DNA of 36,978 nt. Source: Elusimicrobiota bacterium. Its GTDB lineage: Bacteria > Elusimicrobiota > Elusimicrobia > UBA1565 > JACRDR01. The DNA is taken from contig JAPLKK010000012.1 in assembly GCA_026388115.1 (NCBI GenBank), forward strand, positions 2,066 through 39,043, in the 5' to 3' direction. Position 1 is the stretch's first letter. Every line of letters starts with the position of its first letter. A program made the position numbers and the translations under genes. Shown here piece after piece: positions 7,150 to 14,904 of this stretch. Under the pieces are notes generated by a model. It worked only from the letters and a program-made list of their open reading frames with translations. It did no database searches and was not told where the DNA came from.

Positions 7150-9020
7150 CGAGCCCTCGTCGGAGGCTGCGCGGGCCGCAGCTCGTGGAGGAGAGCGGCG
7201 GGGAGCGCCGCCGCGGCCGCCGTGGACTTCGCCACCCGCGGCGCCGGCGCCCCGTCCTCGACGCCGAAGTAAGCGTGGAGGATCTTCTTGGCAACCGGGC
7301 CGGCTGCCGCGGAGCCGTGGCCGCCGTGCTGGACCAGGACCGCCAGGGCGATCTCAGGCTCCTGGCTGCCCTCCTTATTCGCGTAGGCGACGAACCAGGC
7401 GTTGTCGCCGCCTTGCGGGTTCTGGGCCGTGCCCGTCTTGCCGCGGATGACCAGTCCCGGCGTGAACACCTGGCCCCCGGTCCCCGACTTGACCACCAGC
7501 TGCAGCCCCTCGTCCAAGAGAGCCCAGGTCCCCGGCTTGAGCTGCACGCGCCCCAGCTCCTCCGGCTTCTGCCGGTACTCCGGGCGGTCGCCCGGATACT
7601 CGATGCGCTCGACGAAATACGGCCGCCACAGCACGCCGCGATTGGCGACGGCGCCCATGACCACGGCCATCTGCAAGGGCGTGACCAGGACCTCGCCCTG
7701 GCCGATCGCGAGGTTGCAGGTGTCGCCGTCGTGCCAAGAAAGCCCTCGCGCCGCGCGCGCTTGGGGCCCGAAGACGTTGCCGCGCTTCTCGCCCGGCAAG
7801 GCGATGCGGGTCTTGGTCCCGAGGCCGAACATGTGCTCGTACTTCTCGATCAGATCGCCGCCCGTCTTGATGCCCATGCGATAAAAGTAGACGTCGCAGG
7901 AGTTCGCGAGGCCGCTCAAGAACTCCATGTGCTTATGCCCTTTCTTCTCCCAGCACAAGAACCGCCTCTTTCCCGCGTCGTAGTAGCCCGGGCAATAGAT
8001 GCCGTCATGCGGGTCGACCTTGCCCTCGTTGAGCATCGCCGCCGAGGTGATGATCTTGAAGGTCGAGCCGGGGGCGAAGGTGCCCTGGGTCGCCAGATTG
8101 AACTCCGGCAGCTCTTTCAGGTTCGCCGAGCTCTCGGGCTGGAGGAACTGGTTCGGGTCGAAATCGGGAACGGAGGCCAGGGCCAGGATGCGGCCGGACC
8201 TCGGGTCAAGCACCACCGCCGCCCCCTTGCCGGAGGGCGATTTGTGCAGCGCGACCTCGGCCGCGCGCTGAAGCTTCCCATCGATGGTGAGATGGAGGTT
8301 CGCCCCCGCCTGCCAGTCGATGTTCTCGAGCACCCGCTTGAGCCGCCCCTGGGCGTCCACTTCCATGCGGATGCCGCCGTCGACGCCACGCAGGTCCCGC
8401 TCGAAGATCTTCTCCAAGCCGAGCTTGCCGATCCTGGCGTCGACGCGGTAGCCCTCGCGCTTGAGCAGCTTCCAGTCGCGCTCGTCCATCCGGCCCAGGT
8501 ATCCCAGCAGGTGCGCCAGGCTCGCCCCGTACGGGTAATAGCGGCGCGCCTCGACGATGAGGTCGATGCCGCGGTAGATCGTCTTGAGCTCAGAGAGCTG
8601 GAACATCGTGTGCGGCGGAAGGTTCTCGGCCAGGCGGATGGCCGACTCCTCGCGAACCGAGCGCTTGAGACTATCGAGGATCACCTCGTAGTCGCCCTTG
8701 AGCGAAGGCGTCAGGTCGCGCGCCAACCGCTGGAGGTAGGCGTCGTCATTCTGCTTGCCCGGCATGTAGATCAACGAGAAGGCCGCCTGGCTCGTCGCCA
8801 GCACGTCGCCTGAACGGTCGTAGATGCGGCCGCGCGGAGCCGCCTTGCGGATCATCTGCGTCCGATTGCGTTCGGCCGCGCGCGCGTACTCCATGTTCTG
8901 CGCGACCTGCACTTGGAAAAGGCGCAAGGCCAGCACGGCGCCCGCGCAATAGCACAGCGTCCACAGCACCTCGAGCCGGTCGTAAAGCGGCGTCCGCCCG
9001 CCGGTCACGGCCGCCCCCAT
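7146..9020 (-). CDS. mrdA: Penicillin-binding protein 2 (elongation-specific transpeptidase)
   Basis: PBP2 is the class B transpeptidase of the elongasome; it crosslinks the glycan made by RodA. The 624-aa protein has a short cytoplasmic tail, one membrane anchor (about residues 18-36), a pedestal/dimerisation domain including RGRIYDRSGDVLA, and a transpeptidase domain. The catalytic motifs are Ser319-T-F-Lys322 (APGSTFK), Ser374-C-Asp376 (the SxD variant usual in PBP2) and Lys528-T-G (GKTGTAQN). An Ala/Pro-rich tail ends the protein. The ATG at 9020 has GGAG 5 nt upstream and overlaps mreD by 16 nt. A GTG at 9008 in the same frame forms a GTGA overlap with the mreD stop and is a credible alternative start. 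Confidence 0.95.
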   Translation of the reverse strand: MGAAVTGGRTPLYDRLEVLWTLCYCAGAVLALRLFQVQVAQNMEYARAAERNRTQMIRKAAPRGRIYDRSGDVLATSQAAFSLIYMPGKQNDDAYLQRLARDLTPSLKGDYEVILDSLKRSVREESAIRLAENLPPHTMFQLSELKTIYRGIDLIVEARRYYPYGASLAHLLGYLGRMDERDWKLLKREGYRVDARIGKLGLEKIFERDLRGVDGGIRMEVDAQGRLKRVLENIDWQAGANLHLTIDGKLQRAAEVALHKSPSGKGAAVVLDPRSGRILALASVPDFDPNQFLQPESSANLKELPEFNLATQGTFAPGSTFKIITSAAMLNEGKVDPHDGIYCPGYYDAGKRRFLCWEKKGHKHMEFLSGLANSCDVYFYRMGIKTGGDLIEKYEHMFGLGTKTRIALPGEKRGNVFGPQARAARGLSWHDGDTCNLAIGQGEVLVTPLQMAVVMGAVANRGVLWRPYFVERIEYPGDRPEYRQKPEELGRVQLKPGTWALLDEGLQLVVKSGTGGQVFTPGLVIRGKTGTAQNPQGGDNAWFVAYANKEGSQEPEIALAVLVQHGGHGSAAAGPVAKKILHAYFGVEDGAPAPRVAKSTAAAAALPAALLHELRPAQPPTRAR

Positions 9021-9478
9021 GCCCGCTCCACGAGCGGGAAAACGAACGGCGCCGCCAAGCCGTTGAGCAGGGGCACCGCCAGCCCTGCGCTCCAGCCGGG
9101 CCACAACGCCCCGCGCTCGAAGACCATTCCCAACAGCGCCAGCGCCAGCAGATGCCCCCAAGACACGACGACCGCCATCATGGCCTGGGACAGCGGGCTC
9201 GAGACGTCCATTTGCCGGCGGGTGTTGCCGACGAGGTAGGCCGCCGCCGTCAAGACGAGCGCGTTCGCCCCGAAGCAATGCACGCCCGCCGTGTCGAGGA
9301 AGAGGCCCCAGGCGAAGCCGTAGCACTGGCCGACGATGGGACCCCGCTCGGCGGCGATGGCCACGGTCATGATGATGAGCAGATGCGGCCCCAGGCCCCA
9401 GACCATCAGGTAGGTCGACCACCACCAATGCGCGGCCATGCCCGCCACGAAGATGAACGCGGCGACGAGCACCCTCAT
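9005..9478 (-). CDS. mreD: Rod shape-determining protein MreD
   Basis: MreD is a small integral membrane protein of the rod complex. The 157-aa product has five or six hydrophobic segments and little else, as usual for this poorly conserved family. Residues such as GLGPHLLIIMTVA, the GFAWGLFLDTAG segment (about residues 54-65) and ANALVLTAAAYLVG match the MreD pattern in which a G-x-x-x-G-L-x-x-D motif is central. The start overlaps the mreC stop as ATGA. Identification rests on the membrane topology, the short motif and its place between mreC and mrdA. Confidence 0.88.
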   Translation of the reverse strand: MRVLVAAFIFVAGMAAHWWWSTYLMVWGLGPHLLIIMTVAIAAERGPIVGQCYGFAWGLFLDTAGVHCFGANALVLTAAAYLVGNTRRQMDVSSPLSQAMMAVVVSWGHLLALALLGMVFERGALWPGWSAGLAVPLLNGLAAPFVFPLVERAWGRP

Positions 9479-10347
9479 GAGTTCTTCTGCCTCACCAGGA
9501 CCAGCACCTCCTTGAGAAGGCCGGGCTGGACAGCCGGCATCACCTCGACGGATTGGAAGGTGAGGAAGGGGTCGCGCGCATACACCTTCGAGATGGTGCC
9601 CACGAGCATGTCCGGAGGGAAGGTCGCGCTCGTCGCCGAGGTGCGCACCGTTTCGCCGATGGCGAATTGCGCCTCGGACGGCAGATAGTTCATCCGCAGA
9701 CGCGCCCCCCCCACACCCTCAACGAGGCCCTCCCACTGCCGGTCGGGGATGTACGCCGCCAACGACGACTGCTCGTCGGTGAGCAGCAGGACCTTCGACC
9801 AATGGGGACCGACCTCGGACACGCGGCCCACGGCCCCCAGCGCCTCTCCCTGCAGGCCCAAGACCGGCGCGTTGACCTCGAGGCCTTCCTTTTCACCCGC
9901 GTCCACCATCAGGAACCGGTGCCAGTTCAGCGGATCGCGCTCCATGACGCGCGCCCACAGGAGGATCTGCCCGGCCGCCGGCTTCATGCCCAGCTCGGCG
10001 CGCAGGCGGTCGTTCTCGCGCTGCAGCTCCGCCAGCCGGCCGCGCAGGATCGACTGGTTGCGCAGCTCCTCGCGCAGCTCATTGTTCTCGACGTCGGCCA
10101 GGATAAGGTGCATGACCGCCGTCGGCGCGTCGGCCAGCCGCTCGACCGCCTTTGACCCGCGGTACGGCATCGGGTTGAGCACGTAGGAAAGGCACGCCTT
10201 GAAGGAGCGGACCGGGGAGGACATCGGCAAGAGCAGCAACGCCAGCGAAACCGCGCTGAAGGCGGCCAGGAGCGTGTTCGCGATTCGTTTTTCGCGGTTC
10301 ATGCACTCGACGCCGGATACGTCCGGCGCCTTGGACGCCCAACGCAT
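9475..10347 (-). CDS. mreC: Rod shape-determining protein MreC
   Basis: MreC is a bitopic membrane protein whose periplasmic part activates PBP2. The 290-aa product has one membrane span (about residues 23-42), a charged coiled coil (about 86-120, ENNELREELRNQ...LQRENDRLRAELG) and a beta-rich periplasmic domain with LNWHRFLMVDAGEKEGLEV and GRVSEVGPHWSKVLLLTDE. Start choice is uncertain. The ATG at 10347 has AGGGA 8 nt upstream and is used here. An ATG at 10302 (MNREKRIANTLL) gives a more typical short N-terminus but has a weak SD and sits just downstream of a perfect hairpin. The stop overlaps mreD as ATGA. Confidence 0.92.
   Translation of the reverse strand: MRWASKAPDVSGVECMNREKRIANTLLAAFSAVSLALLLLPMSSPVRSFKACLSYVLNPMPYRGSKAVERLADAPTAVMHLILADVENNELREELRNQSILRGRLAELQRENDRLRAELGMKPAAGQILLWARVMERDPLNWHRFLMVDAGEKEGLEVNAPVLGLQGEALGAVGRVSEVGPHWSKVLLLTDEQSSLAAYIPDRQWEGLVEGVGGARLRMNYLPSEAQFAIGETVRTSATSATFPPDMLVGTISKVYARDPFLTFQSVEVMPAVQPGLLKEVLVLVRQKNS
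10311..10328. other. Perfect 7-bp inverted repeat with a 4-nt loop
   Basis: CGCCGGA at 10311-10317 and TCCGGCG at 10322-10328 are exact reverse complements separated by TACG. In RNA from the minus strand this would form a very GC-rich hairpin ending 8 nt before the alternative mreC start at 10302. It has no U-run and so is not an intrinsic terminator. If translation begins at 10347 the hairpin is inside the coding region. Confidence 0.5.
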
Positions 10348-10414
10348 GCGGCGTCCCTCATCAGGCCCTCCGTCGAGGGTGCGGAGGCTGGTGGACCGTC
10401 CCGGCGCGCCAGCG
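10348..10414 (-). other. mreB-mreC intercistronic gap, 67 bp (largest in the block)
   Basis: This is the longest non-coding stretch in the minus-strand array. It holds a small GC hairpin (CCCTC 10366-10370, loop CGTC, GAGGG 10375-10379) without a following U tract, and the AGGGA ribosome-binding site for mreC at its downstream end. I see no promoter hexamers and no small ORF with a start and SD here. Confidence 0.5.
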
Positions 10415-11470
10415 TCAGCGCGACGAACCGAACCGGTAGGACGTGACGAAGTCGGGGCGGCGGAGCCGGATCTGATCCAGCTCTTCGAGGAACTTGCCCG
10501 CGCCCAACGCCACGCAGCTCAGAGGGTCGGCGGAGCGATGGACGGGCAGCTCGGTCTCTTGCCGGATCAGATCCGGCAAGCCCCTGAGCAGCGTCCCGCC
10601 CCCCGCCAGCACCATCCCTCGATCCACCAAATCCGCAGCCAATTCCGCCGGAGTCTCCTCCAGCGTGTTCTTGATCACATCGAGGATCAGCTGCACCGGC
10701 TCCATGAGCGCCTGGCGCACCTCCTCGGAGGTGATCAACACCGTCTTTGGAAGGCCGGTGGCCTGATCCCGGCCCTTCACTTCCATCGTCTTCTCCTCCT
10801 TCAGGGGGAAGACGGAACCGATCTGGATCTTCACGTCCTCAGCGGTCGTCTCGCCGATCAAAAGGTTGTACTTGCGCCTGAAGTGCTGCATGATCGCCTC
10901 GTCCATCTCGTCGCCCGCGATATCGATGGACTTCGAGACGACCATCCCTCCCAGCGAGATGACCGCGACCTCGGTCGTGCCCCCTCCGACGTCGACGATC
11001 ATATTGGCGTGCGCCTCGGAGATCGGCATGTCGGCGCCGATGGCGGCGGCCATCGGCTCCTCGATGAGATACACCTCCCGCGCCCCGGCCTGCTCCGCCG
11101 ACTCCTGCACGGCGCGCCGCTCCACCTCGGTGATGCCGGAGGGGATGCCGATGACGATGCGCGGGTGCAGGAGGCTCCTCCGATTGTGCACCTTGCGGAT
11201 GAAATACTTGATCATCTCCTGCGTCACCTCGAAGTCCGCGATGACGCCGTTGCGCAGCGGGCGCACCGCGATGATCGAGGCGGGGGTCCGCCCGAGCATC
11301 CGCTTCGCCTCGGCCCCGATCGCGAGGACCCGCCGGGTCTCGCGGTCGATGGCCACCACCGACGGCTCGCGCAGGACGATGCCGTGGTTCTTCACGTAGA
11401 CAAGGGTATTGGCCGTACCGAGGTCGATGCCCATGTCGTTCGAGAAGAGGCTGAAGAGGTAGTCGAACAC
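10415..11470 (-). CDS. mreB: Rod shape-determining actin homologue MreB
   Basis: MreB forms membrane-attached filaments that orient sidewall synthesis. The 351-aa product has the actin-fold ATPase motifs in order: phosphate 1 DLGTANT (residues 16-22), connect and phosphate 2 around Asp160 in [10 protein letters not shown], and the adenosine motif AGGGT (289-293). An amphipathic N-terminal segment ([13 protein letters not shown]) matches the membrane-binding helix of Gram-negative MreB. This supports a GTG start at 11470 rather than the internal ATG at 11434. The SD (AAGG) is close to the GTG. The gene begins 19 bp after rplQ on the same strand, which joins the ribosomal and cell-shape blocks. 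Confidence 0.97.
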   Translation of the reverse strand: MFDYLFSLFSNDMGIDLGTANTLVYVKNHGIVLREPSVVAIDRETRRVLAIGAEAKRMLGRTPASIIAVRPLRNGVIADFEVTQEMIKYFIRKVHNRRSLLHPRIVIGIPSGITEVERRAVQESAEQAGAREVYLIEEPMAAAIGADMPISEAHANMIVDVGGGTTEVAVISLGGMVVSKSIDIAGDEMDEAIMQHFRRKYNLLIGETTAEDVKIQIGSVFPLKEEKTMEVKGRDQATGLPKTVLITSEEVRQALMEPVQLILDVIKNTLEETPAELAADLVDRGMVLAGGGTLLRGLPDLIRQETELPVHRSADPLSCVALGAGKFLEELDQIRLRRPDFVTSYRFGSSR

Positions 11471-11489
11471 GTGCCTTGCCGGTTAAACG

Positions 11490-11831
11490 TTAAATGAGCC
11501 GAATGAGGCCGAGCACGGCGTTGTCGCCCTCGCGGACCTTCGTGCGGACGATCTGCGTGTAGCCGCCGGGCCGATTCTCGTACCGGGGCGCGAGCACCTC
11601 GAAGAGCTTCTTGTAGACGCGCTTGTCGTGCACGTCCTTGCGGACCATATCGTGCCGGCCCTTCTTGGCCTGCGTGATGATCCGTTCGGCGAAAGGCCTC
11701 AATTCCTTGGCCTTCTCGATCGTCGTTTCGAGACGTTCGTGCAGAAAAAGGCTCGTCGCCAAGTTCTTCAGCAAGGCCCGGCGATGCGCCCCCGTCCTGC
11801 CGAGCTTGCGGCCGCCATACGTATTGATCAT
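11490..11831 (-). CDS. rplQ: 50S ribosomal protein L17
   Basis: L17 binds 23S rRNA near the exit tunnel. The 113-aa protein begins MINTYGGRKLGRTGAHR and contains the conserved NLATSLFLHERLETTIEKAK and FAERIITQAKKG segments. It is slightly shorter than the E. coli protein. As usual it follows rpoA, but here a 37-bp AT-rich gap with an extended -10 promoter motif separates them. An AGAG SD lies about 8 nt before the ATG. It is the last gene of the ribosomal array and probably the first gene of the transcript that includes mreB. Confidence 0.97.
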   Translation of the reverse strand: MINTYGGRKLGRTGAHRRALLKNLATSLFLHERLETTIEKAKELRPFAERIITQAKKGRHDMVRKDVHDKRVYKKLFEVLAPRYENRPGGYTQIVRTKVREGDNAVLGLIRLI

Positions 11832-11848
11832 AGTTTACTCTGTTTTTG

Positions 11849-11864
11849 TTGACTAATTATATCA
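11849..11864 (-). promoter_or_regulatory. Extended -10 promoter upstream of rplQ
   Basis: Read on the minus strand, 11864-11856 is TGATATAAT, an exact extended -10 (TG-n-TATAAT). A transcription start is expected near 11849-11850, about 18 nt before the rplQ ATG. A weak -35-like TTGGGA lies 19 nt upstream inside the rpoA 3' end; extended -10 promoters often do not need a strong -35. The site lies in the only clearly AT-rich gap of the array, immediately after the rpoA stop. Predicted role: an internal promoter for rplQ and the mre/cell-wall genes. Confidence 0.6.
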
Positions 11865-11868
11865 GTAT

Positions 11869-12900
11869 TCAGACGTGCATTCCCAAGGGAAGGCCCATGT
11901 CCTGGAGCCGGTCCTTGATCTCGTCAAGGGACTTCTTGCCGAAGTTCTTGACGGCCATCAGTTCCTCGGGCTTCTTGGTCACCAGGTCGCGGATCGACTT
12001 GATGCGCGCGACCTTGAGGCAGTTGGAAGCGCGCGAGGAGAGCTCGATCATCTCGACCGGCTGGTTGAGGAGCTCGCGCAGCTTGGCGTCGAGCGCGACT
12101 CCGCCCGCGACGTCCGCGCCCGGAGCCGAGAGGACATCTCCCTCGACGCCCGGTTGAGGCGCGTACTCCGTCCCATCGGCCGGGGGCGCCTCCTGAGCGA
12201 GCTCGCTTTCCGGGATGAAGATGTTCAACGACTCGCGCAGGAGCTTCGCCGCCTTGATCATGGCGTCCGCGGGCGAGAGGGAGCCGTCGGTCCATATCTC
12301 GAGGATGAGGCGGTCGTAGTCGGTGATCTGCCCCACGCGGGCGTTCTCGACGTCGTAGTGCACCTTGATCACCGGCGAGAAGAGCGCGTCCACGGGCAGA
12401 AAGCCCGCCGGCCAATGGGCCTGAGCGCGGAGCTCCTCGGCGGGAATATAGCCCCGACCCTTGGAGATCTCGAGCTCCATCTCGAGCTTGCCGCCCGCCT
12501 CGAGGTTGGCGATCACGAGGTCCTGGTTCACCACCTCCACGTTGGAGTTGACCTGGACGTTCTTGGCGGTGACCGGCCCCTCCTTCTTGGCGCTCAGGTA
12601 CACCGTCTCGGGCCCGTTGGAGAAGAGCTTGAAGCGGAGCTTCTTGAGGTTGAGCAGGATGTTGATGACGTCCTCGCGCACGCCGGTGACCGTGCCGTAC
12701 TCGTGGCGCGCCCCTTCGATGCGCACGGCCGTGACGGCCGCTCCCTCGAGCGAGGACAAGAGCACCCGCCGGAAGGAGTTGCCGATGGTGTGGCCGTAGC
12801 CGCGCTCGTAGGGCTCGGCGACGAACTTGGCGTAGGCGTCCGTCATCGTCTTGTCGTCGACGTGCAGCTTCTGCGGAAGGATCAGCTCTTTGTAGGCCAT
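11869..12900 (-). CDS. rpoA: DNA-directed RNA polymerase alpha subunit
   Basis: The alpha dimer nucleates RNA polymerase assembly. The 343-aa protein has the N-terminal dimerisation domain (about residues 1-231; ERGYGHTIGNSFRRVLLSSLEG is typical), an acidic Ala/Pro-rich linker (about 232-268), and the helix-hairpin-helix C-terminal domain with LNQPVEMIELSSR, whose Arg290 corresponds to E. coli Arg265 that contacts UP-element DNA, and NFGKKSLDEIKDRL. The C-terminal residues LPLGMHV match the family. The start has GGAG about 11 nt upstream. It lies 28 bp after rpsD in the classic alpha operon order. Confidence 0.98.
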   Translation of the reverse strand: MAYKELILPQKLHVDDKTMTDAYAKFVAEPYERGYGHTIGNSFRRVLLSSLEGAAVTAVRIEGARHEYGTVTGVREDVINILLNLKKLRFKLFSNGPETVYLSAKKEGPVTAKNVQVNSNVEVVNQDLVIANLEAGGKLEMELEISKGRGYIPAEELRAQAHWPAGFLPVDALFSPVIKVHYDVENARVGQITDYDRLILEIWTDGSLSPADAMIKAAKLLRESLNIFIPESELAQEAPPADGTEYAPQPGVEGDVLSAPGADVAGGVALDAKLRELLNQPVEMIELSSRASNCLKVARIKSIRDLVTKKPEELMAVKNFGKKSLDEIKDRLQDMGLPLGMHV

Positions 12901-12928
12901 GATGACTTTTTCTCCAGGGGGTTTTCCG

Positions 12929-13555
12929 TTATTTCGAATAGTACTCGACGATGAGCTGCTCGGTCACCGGGAAGGATATCTCATCCCGGGCGGGCGAGCG
13001 GACCATCTTGCCGGTCAGCGCCGCCTCGTCGAACTCGAAGAACGACGGGCGCGTGGACTTCCGCGTGGTCATGTCGAGGCTCAGCTTCACGTTCACGTTC
13101 TCTTTGAGCTGCGGGTCGAGCTTTACGACGTCGCCGGGGGCCACCTCGTAGGCGGGGATGTCCACCCACCGGTCGTTGACCTTGACGTGGCCGTGCGCCA
13201 CGAGCTGGCGCGCGCCCTTGATGCTGTTGGAGAACCCCAGCCGCCGGACCACGTTGTCGAGCCGGCATTCCAGGTAGCGCAAGAGCGCCTCTCCCGTCTT
13301 GCCCGTCGCCTTCGTCGCGCGCTGGTACAGCCGCTCGAACGGCCGCTCGGTCATGAGCACGAAACGCCGCAGCTTCTGCTTCTCGCGCAGCCGTATCGCG
13401 AACTCCGACGGCTTGCCGCGCTGCGGCTTGGCCACTCCGGGCGTCGTGGGACGGTTGTCGAAGACGCACTTGGTATAGCACTTGTCGCCTTTAAGGAACA
13501 GCTTCACCTGCTCCCGCCGGCAGAGGCGGCAAACCGGCCCGATATATCGTGCCAT
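12929..13555 (-). CDS. rpsD: 30S ribosomal protein S4 (zinc-binding type)
   Basis: S4 is a primary 16S rRNA binder that starts 30S assembly and shapes the decoding site. The 208-aa protein has the N-terminal C+ zinc knuckle Cys9-x-x-Cys12 and Cys26-x-x-x-Cys30, then the S4 RNA-binding fold with RLDNVVRRLGF and ARQLVAHGHVKVN. Length is normal. It is separated from rpsK by 3 bp. In many bacteria S4 represses its own operon; no operator was identified here. Confidence 0.97.
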   Translation of the reverse strand: MARYIGPVCRLCRREQVKLFLKGDKCYTKCVFDNRPTTPGVAKPQRGKPSEFAIRLREKQKLRRFVLMTERPFERLYQRATKATGKTGEALLRYLECRLDNVVRRLGFSNSIKGARQLVAHGHVKVNDRWVDIPAYEVAPGDVVKLDPQLKENVNVKLSLDMTTRKSTRPSFFEFDEAALTGKMVRSPARDEISFPVTEQLIVEYYSK

Positions 13556-13558
13556 AGC

Positions 13559-14131
13559 TTATACTCTCCTGGGTTTGGGCGGACGGCAGCCGTTGTGCGG
13601 CAGGGGCGTCACGTCCTTGATGCTGAGGATGTTGAGGCCCGCGGTCTGCAAAGCGCGGATCGCGGTCTCGCGGCCGGGGCCGGGGCCGTTGATGAAGACG
13701 GCCACCTGCTTGACGCCGAGCTCGACGGCCCGGCGGCCCACCTTGGCCGAGGTCATCTGCGCCGCGAAGGGCGTTCCCTTGCGCGTGCCCTTGAAGCCCG
13801 ACGAGCCCGCCGAGGCCCAGGCGATGGTGTCGCCCCGCTCGTCGGTGATCGTCACGATGGTGTTGTTGAAGGACGACTGGATGAACACCTTCGCGAAGGT
13901 CACGTTCTTCCAGCTCCTCTTGCCTTTCGTCGCGGCCTTGGCACCCGGCTTCTCGCCCGGCTTCTCGGCGCCCGCGGCGGGGGCCGCCTCTTCCACCTTC
14001 GCGGAGGCCCCCTCTTCTTTCTTGGCGGCCGCCCCTTCTTTCTTCGCGGCGGCTGCCTCTTCCTTCTTCGCGGGAGCCGCTTCTTCCTTCTTCGCGGGAG
14101 CCGCTTCTTCCTTCTTTTTCTCGTCAGCCAT
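13559..14131 (-). CDS. rpsK: 30S ribosomal protein S11 with a 70-residue charged N-terminal extension
   Basis: S11 sits on the 30S platform at the mRNA exit. The conserved core runs from about residue 71 ([21 protein letters not shown]) to the C-terminus [10 protein letters not shown] and is complete. In front of it is an unusual 70-residue tail made of repeats of K-K-E-E-A-A-P-A, resembling histone H1-like or low-complexity Lys/Ala/Glu segments. Usual bacterial S11 is about 129 aa, whereas this one is 190. The ATG at 14131 fits the spacing to rpsM (18 bp); no later start codon before the core was chosen, because the tail stays in frame and mirrors similar tails on neighbours. Confidence 0.95.
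   Translation of the reverse strand: MADEKKKEEAAPAKKEEAAPAKKEEAAAAKKEGAAAKKEEGASAKVEEAAPAAGAEKPGEKPGAKAATKGKRSWKNVTFAKVFIQSSFNNTIVTITDERGDTIAWASAGSSGFKGTRKGTPFAAQMTSAKVGRRAVELGVKQVAVFINGPGPGRETAIRALQTAGLNILSIKDVTPLPHNGCRPPKPRRV
14043..14114. repeat. 24-bp tandem repeat (3 copies, 2 perfect) in the 5' end of rpsK
   Basis: Units at 14067-14090 and 14091-14114 are identical (start TTCGCGGGAGCC, end TTCTTCCTTC on the plus strand). The unit at 14043-14066 is a diverged copy. The period of 24 nt keeps the frame and adds eight residues (KEEAAPAK) per copy to the S11 N-terminal tail. It is a candidate for slippage and copy-number variation. Confidence 0.85.
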
Positions 14132-14149
14132 AATCTCTTGTTCTCCGGT

Positions 14150-14557
14150 TTATGCCGCCGGCTTCTTGGCGGGCGCCGCGGCGGCGGACTTTCCTCCGCC
14201 GACCGTCTTGCGGCGGCCGCGGCGCGTGCGCGCGTTGGTGCGCGTGCGCTGGCCTCGCACGGGGAGGTTGCGGCGATGGCGCACGCCGCGCCAGGAGCCG
14301 ATCTCCACGTAACGGTGGATGTTCTGCTGGAGTTGACGGCGCAGCTCTCCCTCCACCTTGTACTCTTTGGTGATGAGGGTGTTGAGCAGACCCACCTGGT
14401 TCTCCGTCAGGTCCTTGACCCGGGTGGCCGGATCGATGGAGTCCTTGAGCTTCCCCAGGATCTCGCGCGCGTTATTGCGCCCGACGCCGTAGAGATAGCC
14501 CAGCGCGATGTCTATGCGCTTCTGCTTCGGAAGATCGACGCCCGCTACACGTGCCAT
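14150..14557 (-). CDS. rpsM: 30S ribosomal protein S13
   Basis: S13 lies in the 30S head and contacts the P-site tRNA and the 50S bridge. The 135-aa protein has the family start [19 protein letters not shown], the helix-two-turn-helix RNA-binding segment, and the basic C-terminal tail [20 protein letters not shown]. An additional Ala/Lys-rich end ([16 protein letters not shown]) extends beyond the usual 120-125 residues. It starts 4 bp after the rpmJ stop. Confidence 0.97.
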   Translation of the reverse strand: MARVAGVDLPKQKRIDIALGYLYGVGRNNAREILGKLKDSIDPATRVKDLTENQVGLLNTLITKEYKVEGELRRQLQQNIHRYVEIGSWRGVRHRRNLPVRGQRTRTNARTRRGRRKTVGGGKSAAAAPAKKPAA

Positions 14558-14561
14558 GGAA

Positions 14562-14675
14562 TTACCCCTGTCGCTGCTTATGCCGCGGGTTCGTGCACAA
14601 CACCCGGACGACGCCCGCGCGCTTGATCACTCTGCACTTCTGACAAATCGGCTTCACGGAGGCTCTGACTTTCAT
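14562..14675 (-). CDS. rpmJ: 50S ribosomal protein L36
   Basis: This is a 37-residue gene, too short for many gene callers. It begins [19 protein letters not shown] and carries the zinc ribbon Cys11-x-x-Cys14, Cys27 and His32 (CTNPRH), which defines the zinc-binding C+ form of L36. It lies exactly where L36 usually does, between infA (1 nt between the infA stop and this ATG) and rpsM (4 nt). Sequence, length and context agree, so confidence is high. Confidence 0.96.
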   Translation of the reverse strand: MKVRASVKPICQKCRVIKRAGVVRVLCTNPRHKQRQG

Positions 14676-14676
14676 G

Positions 14677-14895
14677 TTATTTCTCTCGATACGTGATCCT
14701 GCCGCGGCTCAGGTCATAGGGCGACAGCTCCAGCCGCACCTTGTCCCCCGGAAGGATCTTGATGTAATGCATCCTCATCTTGCCCGAGATCGTCGCCAGG
14801 ATGACCTTCTCTCCCGGGATCTGCACCCGGAACATGGCGTTCGGCAGCGCCTCGAGGACGTTGCCTTCCACTTCGATCTTGTCTTCCTTGCTCAT
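14677..14895 (-). CDS. infA: Translation initiation factor IF-1
   Basis: IF-1 occupies the 30S A site during initiation. The 72-aa single OB-fold protein matches the family from end to end: [31 protein letters not shown]-like [18 protein letters not shown], and the end [12 protein letters not shown]. Length is typical. It is followed after one base by rpmJ and preceded by map with a 9-bp gap. Confidence 0.98.
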   Translation of the reverse strand: MSKEDKIEVEGNVLEALPNAMFRVQIPGEKVILATISGKMRMHYIKILPGDKVRLELSPYDLSRGRITYREK

Positions 14896-14904
14896 TCTCC
14901 CTCG

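Noticed and set aside
10366-10379. GC hairpin after mreB considered as a terminator
   Set aside because: Only a 5-bp stem and no U-run follows on the minus strand.
11849-11854. TTGACT on the plus strand as a -35 element
   Set aside because: No -10-like hexamer at the right spacing on the plus strand; the element overlaps the minus-strand extended -10 by base composition only.
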